This document shows positions 48,341-59,561 of a stretch of DNA of 64,000 nucleotides, piece after piece. Numbering within the stretch: position 1 is the first letter of the stretch; every line of letters begins with the position of its first letter. The stretch spans positions 342,680 through 406,679 of the forward strand of contig NC_044919.1 in NCBI RefSeq assembly GCF_003576645.1, given 5' to 3'. The notes below the pieces were generated by a model, which had not been told where the DNA came from, ran no database searches, and saw only the letters and a list, made by a program, of their open reading frames with translations. The translations under genes were made by a program, and so were the position numbers. The DNA comes from Ipomoea triloba. Taxonomy: Eukaryota; Streptophyta; Magnoliopsida; Solanales; Convolvulaceae.

Positions 48341-49776
48341 AGCAAGAAACATCTTGAGATCTCTTCCAGATGCAATTTCTCGCAACAAAGCCAAACCGCG
48401 GTTAATTTCAATTCTCAAGGCAGCAGCAACCTGAAGGAAGGGATCCTCTGGAATGTGAACTTCTGGGATGCGGGGAGAAGACCTGTCAAAATAATCATCT
48501 ACATATTTAGTAGAGTGAAGTCCACCTAATTTTGAATCATGTAAAGAAGTAGAGGCCCACTTATTGATGAAGGATGATGCATTGGACAACAAGAACGAGA
48601 TTGCAAGAGCAATTATCAAAACATGGCAGACTAGTGTTAGTAGGTGGTAATCGAGCAATTCAAACAGAACCCAGACAGCAGTAGCTCCACCAAGCACTCC
48701 AGCAGATATCTTCTTGTTCCTCCACAAAAACACATCAGCAGCTGCACCAATTAGGCAGGAAAACCAGCTCAGAATTTGAATGAATAGCAAACAATTCAAT
48801 CATATCTGTATGCCATTTCCAAAAATCAAACTTCCAACAGTTAGCATTCAATAATACATCCATTAGGAAACCAAAAACAGAAAATAAATCAGTCTCAAAA
48901 ACTTCAATGCCATTCTTACCTGAGCAAAGGGAATAGATAATTTTTTTAGCAATCAGAGCATGGTTTTCTTTTCTCATCAGTCATCAACAGTTAGACAACT
49001 ATACAATCACATTTGCAAATCTACCTATCTCTTGAATTCAGATACTGTAGAGCTCTGAGCTTTGCTCAACTTCAAGGCAGGTGGTACACAAAAAAAAAAA
49101 CTAAAATATTCCATAAAGCAGCAAAGTAACAAGCAGAGCTCAAGAAAGTAATCACGACAAATAGAACTGCACAGGCAGCACATTAAAAAAATAAAAAATT
49201 AAAACTACAAGCCACTACTCAAGCAATATAAAATAGATACAGATCTAGCTACATACTTTAAGAATCTTAAAACCCTAAACCACTCGATCTCATCTTATAC
49301 CACCATACCGAGATTAGCTTTCAAAAACACCTACTGAAGTACTGAGCACTGAAAATATAACAACATATAGATATAATATTCAAATTATTCGTAGCAGAAA
49401 AGACGGATCAGACGATTGTTAAAACCTCTAAATCCCTAATAAAAGTTATCAACTAGTAACAAATTCATAAAATTCAAAATTAAAAATTATGCAAAACAGA
49501 GTGTATATTTACGCATATAAACAGTGAGTGTCGGTGTCGTTATAAACTAATAAACATACGTTTGCCTCCACCGAAAACCTTGTGCACAGGCCGTTCTCGG
49601 CCGAAAATCCGCCAAATCTTAGCCTTAACGGACGACGGCGACACATCAGCCTTCGGATGCTCTTTCTCAGATTCAGAATCAGAGGAAGACGAGCTGTCGG
49701 CCCGGTGAATCTTCTCAGCTATCTTCTCCATCAAGGATTCTTCGTGATGATCCGTATGTTCCGCGTGCTCCGCCAT
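48341..49776 (-). pseudogene. RTNLB: RTNLB gene, assembly copy C (exons 1-3 only)
   Basis: Exon 1 is at 49560-49776, exon 2 at 48561-48741 and exon 3 at 48341-48482, all identical to copy B. Exons 4 and 5 are absent because the contig begins at the N. It should be treated as the same gene as copy B. Its value is that it connects RTNLB to the complete LINE. Confidence 0.9.
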
Positions 49777-50051
49777 TTCCGATCCGATTTGCAAAAAAAA
49801 GCACCCGAAATTCGATTGAGAAACTGGAAGCAACGGAGAGAGTGTAAATTGATCTCCCAAATACAATCTCGCTTTGTATATATATTGTGGGATGAATCGG
49901 ACGATTCAAACCTGCGGGTTCGGGTCACACCGCTTTTCTTAAATTCATACGTGTCAATAGGTTGTACATTTCCTATATTAAAAATTATAAATAAAATAAA
50001 ATTATAGTACAAAATTTTTGAAGTTTCTTAGTGAAGGAGTTAACGTTGCCT

Positions 50052-50120
50052 TGAGTACGTCTTGCAGGCACTTCTTTCTATATAGGAGTGCAGCCAGGTG
50101 TCATACCACAAAATCTTAAT
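50052..50120. repeat. Target site duplication of the LINE, left copy (69 bp)
   Basis: Starts TGAGTACGTCTTGCAGG and ends AAATCTTAAT. It matches 54781-54849 with one G/A difference. The LINE A-tail (T-run on the + strand) follows directly. Confidence 0.85.
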
Positions 50121-52888
50121 TTTTTTTTTTTTGAAGGGGGAAACCCATAAGGACGGTGGCATCTATTCACCATTGTACATATAGCGCCACGATGGGCAGC
50201 CCATTCTATCGAGATCCAGTTGATTTAAAATCACTAGGGGCGGTTGGGGTAGCACATGGAAGCCTTTAGGAAAAAATTTAAATGACCTAGCGACTGTATC
50301 TGCTACTGTGTTTAGCTCCCGTGGTACTGCAATGATCGACCAAGCTTCCATTGATTGTAATTCCCTTCTGCAGGCTTTTACGAGGTTGCATACTACGTTG
50401 TTTGCCGTCAGATCATTCCTCATCGCCCGGATGATGTCTGTTGAATCACCTTCTAGGATTATCCTTTTGTAGCCCAAGTGGTTTGCTAGCTGAATACTTC
50501 TTAACAGACCCCATGCTTCGGCTTGAATGGGTTGGCAGACTCCTATATTGCTGACAAATCCGCCTACCCAGTTGCCTGCTGAATCTCTAGCTATTCCCCC
50601 ACAGCCACCCACATTAGATGGTTGTAGCACCGAGCCATCAAAATTAATTTTGACTGTCCCTTGTTCTGGCTTTTCCCAGCTTCTGATCTCCCAGCCTGCT
50701 TGTTGGGAGCAATGGCTGTGGCTTTTGGCGAAAGCTGATTCCACTTGCTCAAGCTGTGAAGTAATCCAGAATACTTTGGAGTTCAAGGAGTAGAGGGAGT
50801 CTGTAAATATCGCCTCGTTCCTCCATTTCCATATCCACCATAAGGTGATCGCGAACAAAGTGTTGTCTCCATTGGGATTGTTGCCATTGTTCTTTTGCGC
50901 TATGCCAGAATCCAGCCAGCTGCGAAAAGAGAGGTTCCCAATACTTTGGTGGAACTTTGGGATCATCCTTTTCCAAACTTCATCAGCCATCGGGCATTTT
51001 CGCACAGCATGATCAATGTTCTCTGATATTCCATTGCATGTCCAGCAATCTTCAGAAACTGCCATCCTTCTTCTTGTTCTTACATCATTTGTCAATAGTT
51101 TCTCGTGACGAGCTAGCCAAATAAATGTTTTGATGCGATTTGGAATCTTTAATTTCCATATTGCATTCCATTTTGAAGCTTCCAGCGGTGCAGAACCTTC
51201 CGTAGAAATTGCATACGCCGATCTTACTGAGAAGTTCCCAGTTGGCTCGCCTTCCCAACCGGAAATGTCTTCATTTTCATGGTCATCATAAATCAGAATG
51301 GCAGCCAGTTCATCCAATGTTGACTCTGGGAGGAATTGATGCAGCAGATTCCAGTCCCAATTGCAGTTGTCTGACCAGTAGTCGTTCACTGTCTTAAGTA
51401 TCTCTGTGTTTGGAATTGGTCTGAATGCGAGGTTGTAGAGAGGGCCGGACCCCATCCACTTATCAAGCCAGAACGAAGTCCCTTTACCATTCCTTACTAG
51501 TTTTTTCATCCCTTTCTGTAGGATCGGAACAGCCTGTAAAATGCCCCTCCACACGTTTGACATTTTCGATTTAGGTCTCCAAGTGGCACAATCCAAAGAA
51601 GAGACGTTGTACTTAGATTTCAAAACTTTCGACCATAAGTTGTCCTCATTCTGAACAAGGCGCCATGCAAGCTTAGCTAAAAATGCTTCATTCATCGCCT
51701 CCAGCTTTCGGAACCCGAGACCCCCACATTCTTTCTTCGTAGAGATTGTGTCCCAACTCACTAGGTGGCACTTCCTTTGATTCGATGTGCTTCCCCATAA
51801 AAAATTCCGAATCAGTTTCTCTAAAGATGCAATCACTCCTTTGGGAAGAAGAGTAGATTGCATCATATAGTAGGGTATAGTCGAGAGGGCAGATTGTGCT
51901 AGAACTTGCCTGCCAGCCAAGGATAAGGATCTCGATTTCCAGCCTGAGAGCTTGTTCTGAACTCTTTCGATGAGGCTTGTAAAAGATGTCTTTTTGAGCC
52001 TCCCATGTATTGAAGGGACCCCTAAGTATCTGCCCATATCTTCTATTCTGGGGATCCCTGTGAGATCTGTAATACTCTGTTGTAGGTTCTCTGGAGTGTT
52101 TTTCGAGAAGAACAGAGAGGATTTGAGCGTGTTCACGCTCTGGCCGGATTGTGCACAAAAGGTTCTTAGGCAATGCGTCATTTCTTCAGCTTGTTCAATT
52201 GTTGCTTCTCCAAACAGCACCATATCGCCTGCAAAGAAAATGTGAGAGAGGTTAGGCCCTGATCTAGATAGTTTAATACTTTTCCATCTGCCATTATTAA
52301 CTGAGTTTTCAATTATATGACTTAGTCTTTCAATGCATAGAACAAAAAGAAGGGGTGAGATGGGGTCTCCCTGTCTGATTCCTTTCTTCGGGTGGAACCA
52401 ATTTGATTTTTTCCATTCCAGTTTATAGCCAATCTGGAGGTAGAGACACAATTCATTATATTCCTTCTCCAAGTTTCATTGAGGCCAATGTCAGTAAGTG
52501 AATCTTCAATGAAGCTCCAGTCTAGTCTGTCATAGGCCTTTTCTAGATCCACTTTCATGATAAACCAACCTTTCTTTGCTCGCCTTGTTTTCATAGAGTG
52601 CAAAACTTCCTGGAAAATAATGATGTTATCGCAGATCTGCCTCCCGGGCACAAAGCTCGTTTGGTGGGTTCCGACAAGTTTCTTAGCTACCTCTTTCAGT
52701 CGTGTGGCCATTACTTTTGTCAAGAGCTTGTAGGTGACATTGCAAAGGCCAATTGGCCTAAGTTGTTTTACTGAATCGGGGCAGGTTACCTTTGGGACTA
52801 GAGTTATGATTGTGTCGTTGACGCCTTGTGGTAGAACACCTGTTTCAAAGAACTCTGAAGCAAATTTGATTAAATTTTCACCTACCAC

Positions 52889-52974
52889 CCCCCAGGCTTT
52901 CTGGAAGAAGCCTGCTGTGAAACCGTCTGGGCCCCAGGCTTTCTGGAAGAAGCCTGCTGTGAAACCGTCTGGGC
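52889..52974 (-). repeat. 42-bp tandem duplication in LINE reverse transcriptase
   Basis: The block coding GPDGFTAGFFQKAW occurs twice with a period of exactly 42 (for example AGGCTTTCTGG at 52894 and 52936) and no difference between units. Confidence 0.93.
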
Positions 52975-53509
52975 CAGGTGATTTGTGTGGATTCATATCG
53001 AAGAGGGCCTGTTTGATCTCCTCTGGTGACATTGGGCAGTTGACTTGCTGCCAATCGCTATCTTCTAATGGAGGGTAATTACCATGGAGTAGTGTCTGCT
53101 TGTCCACGGGGTGGGTTTCCGAGAATAAATTCACGAAGTAATCCCGAACGTGGTCCATTAATTGCAGTTCGTTAGTGATGCTTTGCCCATCTTCTGTCTG
53201 TAGTACCCTTATTCTGGAATTCTTATTTTTAACTGTGGTAGCTAAATGATAGTATCTCGTGTTGCAATCCCCGGATTTGATCCACTCCTCCCTAGATCTT
53301 TGAAACCAGATAAGTTCTTCCTGATGTAAGGTGTCGTCGAGCTGCTTCCTTAGCTTTCTGTCCAATTTAATTAGGTCTTGTCTAACAACAAGAGCTAAAC
53401 TTTTCTGGATTCCATTCAGCCTGGCCAGCAGTTGATTCTTCCTGTGGAACACATTCCCGAAGACCTCCTTATTCCATGAAATCAGTTTGGTTGATACAGA
53501 AGTCAGATT

Positions 53510-53594
53510 AGCCTCTAGCTCTTTTGTAGGATCCCAAGCTTGACTAATGCAAGCCTCTAGCTCTTTTGTAGGATCCCAAGCTTGACTAATGCAT
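53510..53594 (-). repeat. 42-bp tandem duplication in the LINE endonuclease-RT linker
   Basis: The block coding CISQAWDPTKELEA occurs twice with a period of exactly 42 (GCCTCTAGCTC at 53511 and 53553). Confidence 0.93.
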
Positions 53595-54401
53595 CCAACA
53601 AAGTCTTTATGGGTAGTCCACACAAAGTTAAATCTGAACTTTTTTGTTTCTATGGGTTGAGCGGGTGGGGAGCTTGAAATTAAGACTGGTGAATGGTCTG
53701 AATTCATCATTGGCAGATGTTGGACAGTAGCATTCGAGAACCTTATCTTCCACTCAACGTTGCTTAGTGCTCGATCAAGTCTGGCTGCCTTGAAGGTTTG
53801 TGTGTTTAGGCCCCTCATCCATGTGAACTTTGATCCTTCATATCCTAAATCCAACAGACCTTCTCGAAAAATCCAATTTATGAAGTCCGAGCATCTTGCC
53901 GAATTAAAACACTCTGGGTTGCTTACTTCTTCCATATTTGTGACTGAATTGAAGTCCCCACACACCAACCACCCTGTCTGAGTACTAAGATTATAAGAGG
54001 AGAGGTCAGAAAATAATCTTTTGCGCAGGGATAGGTTCGGGCTACCGTATACAACTGATAACACCCATGGCGGTTGAAAGTCCTCCTTTACCTGCAAACT
54101 AATAAACTGTGGATGAGTGTTAATGGTGTTAATGGTAATTGACTCCTTCCAGAGGATCCAAATGCCTCCCGAAAACCCAAAGGCTTCCACTCGGATCCAA
54201 TCTTGAAAACCAAGACTGTTACAAATCGTGGTTGCTTGAACACCTGAAACTTTAGGTTCGATTAAACATACTATATCTGGAGAATAGGTACGGCAATATT
54301 GTTTAAGGGACCGCCGAAAGGCTCTTGAGGCAGCACCCTGACAATTCCAAGAAAGACAAATCATTAAAACAGAAAAAAAAAAAAAGAAGCACAAAGGGTG
54401 C

Positions 54402-54780
54402 TCAGGAGCACACTTGATCACCCAACATCATATCACCAGGGTCAAATTGACCATCCTCATCAAACATAGATTCCTCAGGGTGAACCGGCCTGTTCGCATA
54501 CTGCCCAATGTCCGGAGGGTCTCCACAGAGCTCATAGTCCATGTCAACTCTACAGGATGATTCTGGTATATCCTTCAAATGCTGAACAACTGAACTAGTG
54601 ATGTGTTTTCCTTTGTTCGTGCCTCTAACCACCACATGTTCTGATTCAGCGGCAGCCCTTCTTGGAGCACCCCCCCTGCCTCCTCTACCTCTGAAAGAAC
54701 CTCTAGCTACTGGAGTTAATTGCCTGTAAGACGGTTGTTGAGGGGTAGCATTGTAATCCTTTTGATTATGAGTCTCATGG
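54402..54780 (-). pseudogene. LINE ORF1 C-terminal fragment
   Basis: The open frame begins at the truncation point and reads a Gly/Arg-rich RNA-binding-like segment (RGSFRGRGGRGGAPRRAA) followed by an acidic tail (EESMFDEDGQFDPGDMM), ending at 54402 just before ORF2. Plant L1 ORF1 proteins normally carry an N-terminal DUF4283 domain and zinc knuckle, which are missing here through 5' truncation. The apparent start in the right target duplication is fortuitous. Confidence 0.75.
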
Positions 54781-54849
54781 TGAGTACGTCTTGCAGGCAC
54801 TTCTTTCTATATAGGAGTGCAACCAGGTGTCATACCACAAAATCTTAAT
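54781..54849. repeat. Target site duplication of the LINE, right copy (69 bp)
   Basis: Partner of 50052-50120 with a single mismatch (A instead of G near 54822). Confidence 0.85.
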
Positions 54850-55459
54850 AATTTACACTTTTCTTAAGCATTAATCTAATGAACTTTAATCTTAGTCATC
54901 AAGTATTGTTTTTATATTCATATTTGTTATAAAACCAATGTCAACTTTTAATGTTTCCTTTGATTCAGTCCTCATACAATTGTTAATAATTTAATAAATT
55001 CATACAATCGAGTAACATTTTTAATTATTAATAAGTGAAATTATAACATAATTATAAAATTAAAATTATCTTGAAATGAGTGATTAAGTGGTGTAATATA
55101 ATTTTTATATTTAATAAATATTGAATTTAATTTTTATTAATACTTTTTATATTTTTCACATAAAATGTATGACTTAAAAATTACTCCCTATTATACAGGA
55201 CTACAGGAGCAGAATTTCATCTAAAGAAAGATTGTGACCAAGTGAGAATGAGTTCTACTATGGAGATTCTCAAATTTTACTCTCTAATGTGATAGGCATA
55301 AATGTAATATTGTTATTTTGTGATCCAAAACAAAAGTTATCTATATCTAAAATTGATAAGACGAAATAAAAATATGGAGTAAAATTTGAAAATACAACTA
55401 ATATTTGTCGGGAGAATATTAAATATGGGAAATGAGATGGGGCCCAGAAGAGACAGTGA
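54850..55459. repeat. Upstream flank of the proximal RTNLB copy (duplicated at about 58154-58730)
   Basis: From TTACACTTTTCTTAAGC to GGGGCCCAGAAGAGACAGTGA this non-coding region matches the flank upstream of the distal RTNLB copy with about ten percent differences and small indels. At 55459/55460 it switches abruptly to the 3' end of the distal copy, which is the junction of a tandem duplication. Confidence 0.88.
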
Positions 55460-55642
55460 CCTACTTCTAATAAGCACTGAAACGGCACTAGTACAAACGC
55501 CGAAGCTAATTCTGCAATCTTCCAATTCCATCCATATCAAGAACCCAAAAACAAGTCATGGAATCATACACAAATACATTAAAACTCCAACACAGTTTTC
55601 AAAGCCCACAGCCATTGCGATGTCATCTGCATACCTCTCTGC

Positions 55643-57764
55643 TCACTCCCTCTTCTTGTCCTTCAATGGCCCTCGAGGAATTTTACTCAAAACTTTTGCT
55701 TCAAACACTGCATATTGCTTGTTGATCTCCACCATTGCTTTCTCGGCAATTGGATCAATTTTGTCTTCATACTTCTCGTAAATGACTGGAACAGTATGCA
55801 GTAGTACAAATGCTGTTTCATTGAAAGGGAAGTCATTAGTACATGCTCAGTAATATATGCCATAAATTCAAGATAATTTAGCACAATTGGTTGCACTTAC
55901 TTATGTAGAACAACGTCAAAAAATTGCACCAACTGCCAACAATTGAGAGGACCCATAGACCAGCAATTACCTGAAGAAAATGGAAGAAAATGTAAGATAG
56001 AAGGTTATTAACAATTAAAGAAATGAAAATAATAATTCAACAAGTTATCCACTGAATGAGAAAACTAGCACAACAGTCAGATATTCCACATCAGAATCTA
56101 TTTAAGCATTATCAGAAAAGTGCAATTTGAAATTCTTAAATATGCATTTTAAAATTTTGAAAATGGATTTCTTTTATATTCTGAACCAGAGTTCATTGAT
56201 ATCCTAAATGTTATTGCTAGATGATGAGATAAAATCATTTTACTTTTGTACCACCCTGCAGCAGGGAGGAAAGAAAGACCAAGCAGGCACAAAACAGCAA
56301 TTTAGGTATCAGGATTACAGAGACTTACGGCAAGAAACATCTTCAGATCTCTTCCAGATGCAATTTCTCGCAGCAAAGCCAAACCGCGGTTAATTTCAAT
56401 TCTCAGGGCAGCAGCAACCTGAAGGAAGGGATCCTCTGGAATGCGAACTTCTGGGATGCGGGGAGGAGACCTGTCAAAATAATCATCTACATATTTAGTA
56501 GAGTGAAGTCCACCTAATTTTGAATCATGTAAAGAAGTAGAGGCCCACTTATTGATGAAGGATGATGCATTGGACAACAAGAACGAGATTGCAAGAGCAA
56601 TTATCAAAACATGGCAGACTAGTGTTAGTAGGTGGTAATCAAGCAATTCAAACAGAACCCAGACAGCAGTAGCTCCACCAAGCACTCCAGCAGATATCTT
56701 CTTGTTCCTCCACAAAAACACATCAGCAGCTGCACCAATTAGACAGGAAAACCACCTCAGAATTTGAATGAATAGCAAACAATTCAATCATATCTGTATG
56801 CCATTTCCAAAAACAAACTTCCAACAGTTTGCATTCAATAATACATCCATTAGGAAACCAAAAACAGAAAATAAATCAGTCTCACAAACTTCAATGCCAT
56901 TCTTACCTGAGCCAAAGGAATAGATAAATTTTTTAGCAATTAGAGCATGGTTTTCTCTTCTCATCAGTCATCAACAGTTAGACAACTATACAATCACATT
57001 TGCAAATCTACCTATCTCTTGAATTCAGATACTGTAGAGCTCTGAGCTTGGTTCAACTTCAAGGCAGATTGTACACATATAAAAAAATAATAATAAAAAT
57101 AAAAATAAAAAACTAAAATATTCCATAAAGCAGCAAAGTAACAAGCAGAGCTCAAGAAAGCATTCATGACAAATAGAACTGCACAGGCAGCACAGTAAAA
57201 AAAAAAAAATTAAAACTACAAGCCACTACTCAAGCAATATAAAATAGATACAGATCTAGCTACATACTTTAAGAATCTTAAAACCCTAAACCACTCGATC
57301 TCATCTTATACAACCATACCGAGATTAGCTTTCAAAAACACCTACTGAAGTACTGAACACTGCAAATATAACAACATATAGATATAATATTCAAATTAAT
57401 CGTAGCAGAAAAGACGGATCAGACGATTGTTAAAACCTCTAAATCCCTATTATAAGTTATCAACTAGCAACAAATTCATAAAAATTCAAAATTAAAAACT
57501 ATGCAAATGCATATAAACAGTGCGTGTCTGTGTCGGTATAAACATACGTTTGCCTCCACCGAAAACCTTGTGCACAGGCCGTTCTCGGCCGAAAATCCGC
57601 CAAATCTTAGCCTTTACGGACGACGGCGACACATCAGCCTTCGGATGCTCTTTCTCAGATTCAGAATCAGAGGAAGACGAGCTGTCGGCCCGGTGAATCT
57701 TCTCTGCTATCTTCTCCATCAAGGATTCTTCGTGATGATCGGGATGTTCCGCGTGCTCCGTCAT
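55643..57764 (-). CDS. RTNLB: Reticulon-like protein RTNLB, distal tandem copy (D)
   Basis: Five exons of the same lengths as the proximal gene: 57548-57764, 56549-56729, 56329-56470, 55901-55970, 55643-55812. The frame is open for 259 residues. Substitutions against the proximal copy include [13 protein letters not shown] at the start, PEVRIPED for PEVHIPED in the loop, [13 protein letters not shown] for [13 protein letters not shown], and a final Glu for Ala. Both membrane hairpins are intact. Introns and flanks carry many differences and indels, so this is a genuine paralogue, unlike copies A and C. Its promoter region has been duplicated too. It should act in ER tubule shaping like its partner. 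Few changes and intact splice sites suggest that it is functional. Confidence 0.94.
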
Positions 57765-58153
57765 TTCCGACCCGATTTGCAAAAAGCACCCGAAATTCGA
57801 TTGAGAAACTGAAAGCAACGGAGAGAGTGTAAATTGATCTCCCAGATACAATCTCGCTTTGTATATATATTGCGGGATGAATCGGACGATTCAAACCTGC
57901 GGGTTCGGGTCACACCGCTTTTCTTAATTTACGTGTCAACATGTTGTACATTTCATATATTAAAAAAATAAATAAAATCAACAACCATATTTAAAATAAA
58001 TTATAATTGTTGAATGAGAGTTAAACTAAGTGAATTGAGATTAGTTGTAATTAATAATTATAATTGTATTTTTTCTTCATTAAAAATTATATATAAAATA
58101 AAACTTGAATCTAAATTAAATTATAGTACAAAATTTTTGAAATTTCTTAATGA

Positions 58154-58730
58154 AGGAGTTTACACTTTTCTTAAGCATTAATCTAATGAACTTTTTTCTT
58201 AGTCATCAAGTATTGTTTTTATATTCATATTTGTTATAACAACAATGTGAACTTTTAATGTTTCCTTTGATTCAGTCCTCATACAATTTTTAACAATTCA
58301 ATAAGTTCATACAATCAAGTAACATTTTTAATTACTAATAAGTTAATTGTTAACATAATTATAAAATTAAAATTATCTTGAAATGAGTGATTAAGTGGAT
58401 GTAATATAATTTTTATATTTAATAAATTTTGAATTTTTTTGCTAATACTTTTTTATATTTTTCACATAAAATGTATGACTTACAAATTATTATACAGTAC
58501 TACAGAAGTAGGATTTAGATCTAAAGGAAGTTTGTGACCAAGTGAGAATGGGTTCTACTATAGAGAATTTCAAATTTTACTCTTTAATGTGATAAGTATG
58601 AATATAATACTTTTATTTTGTGTTTCAAAAAAAGTTATTTATATCTAAAATTGATGGGAGAAGTACCACCGATATTTGTCGGGAGAATATTAAATATGAG
58701 AAATGAGATGGGGCCCAGAAGAGACAGTGA
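58154..58730. repeat. Upstream flank of the distal RTNLB copy (partner 54850-55459)
   Basis: Matches the proximal flank from TTACACTTTTCTTAAGC to GGGGCCCAGAAGAGACAGTGA. The proximal flank has about 90 extra bases, which include the LINE target sequence, between the promoter and this block. Confidence 0.85.
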
Positions 58731-59561
58731 TTTTATAGTCTTTTAGAGCGGGGCGAGTGGGTCAGTGGGTGACCGACCCTGATATTGGAGGACACGAGGA
58801 GGGATAAAGATGGAATCATGGGCGGTGAATGGGCGGTCAGGATTGGACTTTAACACATCAATGCGGACCCCACAATTACCTGGAGTTGTTCTTTGTCAAA
58901 GCCACAGTGCTTCTTTTGTAAGGAACTGCCCCTCCAAAAAGAAAGAACAGTGCAGTTGTGGGGAACATCAAAGTGAAAACAGCTCAAAACATGTTAACGT
59001 AGGTCCGGTTAAGGTTAAAAACCATTGAAATTGTGCTAACTTTAACATCATTCATCAAGCTTACATGACCACCTCACACTTTTCCCGACATAAAAAATCG
59101 CGTGCCTAAAATAACATCACGTTTATAAGTCAATATGACCAATACTTTGCCTTTAATTGAATTGACCCGGTGTGAACGGAAATTTCATATCATAGTTTCC
59201 CTGTCTTGTCTAACCTTTTAGATGTGAATCACTATCAAGAATGACCACACATTTGAACTTTTAGACCATAAAATAAGTAATTCGTGAACTTACAATTTTG
59301 TGAAGAGACCAACACACACTTAAAGATGCAGCATGATGCTAACACCTAAAACATAACACAGATGGACACATAGTACATCTATCAATGAAACATCTATGAA
59401 GACACAACAGTAAAAAGGTCTTTGATTTGATGAAATGAAACAAGGTACATACTACATAGTGCAGAAAGCCACTGTTATTGTAAAACTACATTATTCATCA
59501 TCTCATCATCTTGTTATGACTACATATAATGATATAACACCACTGTTAATGATCATGTGTG
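58731..59561. other. Intergenic region between RTNLB and LEA14
   Basis: Beyond the tandem duplication end. A short frame at 58810-59028 has no recognisable product. No RNA gene or transposon end is seen. The right part is the LEA14 3' flank. Confidence 0.55.

Larger units (their letters stand above)
50163..54364 (-). pseudogene. LINE ORF2: endonuclease, reverse transcriptase and RNase H, frameshifted
   Basis: Starts at 54364 (MICLSWNCQGAASRAF), the usual EEP endonuclease start, with VCGDFNSV, DLGYEGSKFTWM and MNSDHSPVLI. Reverse transcriptase includes NPHKSPGPDGFTAGFFQKAW, RPIGLCNVTYKLLTKVMATR, MKVDLEKAYDRLDW and GIRQGDPISPLLFVLC. The frame shifts in an A6 run near 52408-52413. The catalytic FADD box reads FAGD (about 52229-52240), losing an essential Asp. 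A zf-RVT segment (SKWNAIWKLKIPNRIKTFIW) and RNase H (KINFDGSV..GGCGGIARD) follow, to the stop at 50163. Two perfect in-frame 42-bp tandem duplications repeat CISQAWDPTKELEA and GPDGFTAGFFQKAW. The enzyme is inactive by frameshift and active-site loss. Confidence 0.92.
50121..54780 (-). mobile_element. LINE (plant L1-type) retrotransposon, 5' truncated
   Basis: 4660 bp, bounded by a 69-bp duplication (50052-50120 and 54781-54849). On the minus strand the order is a remnant of ORF1, then ORF2 with endonuclease, reverse transcriptase, a zf-RVT segment and a C-terminal RNase H, then an A-rich tail at 50121-50132. ORF1 is cut at the 5' boundary, the usual result of incomplete reverse transcription. 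It lies in the upstream flank of the proximal RTNLB copy. It carries inactivating lesions in ORF2. Confidence 0.92.

Noticed and set aside
43018..49776. Three identical RTNLB genes as a recent gene amplification
   Set aside because: The copies are 100 percent identical including introns and break exactly at single N characters, so unmerged contig overlaps explain them better.
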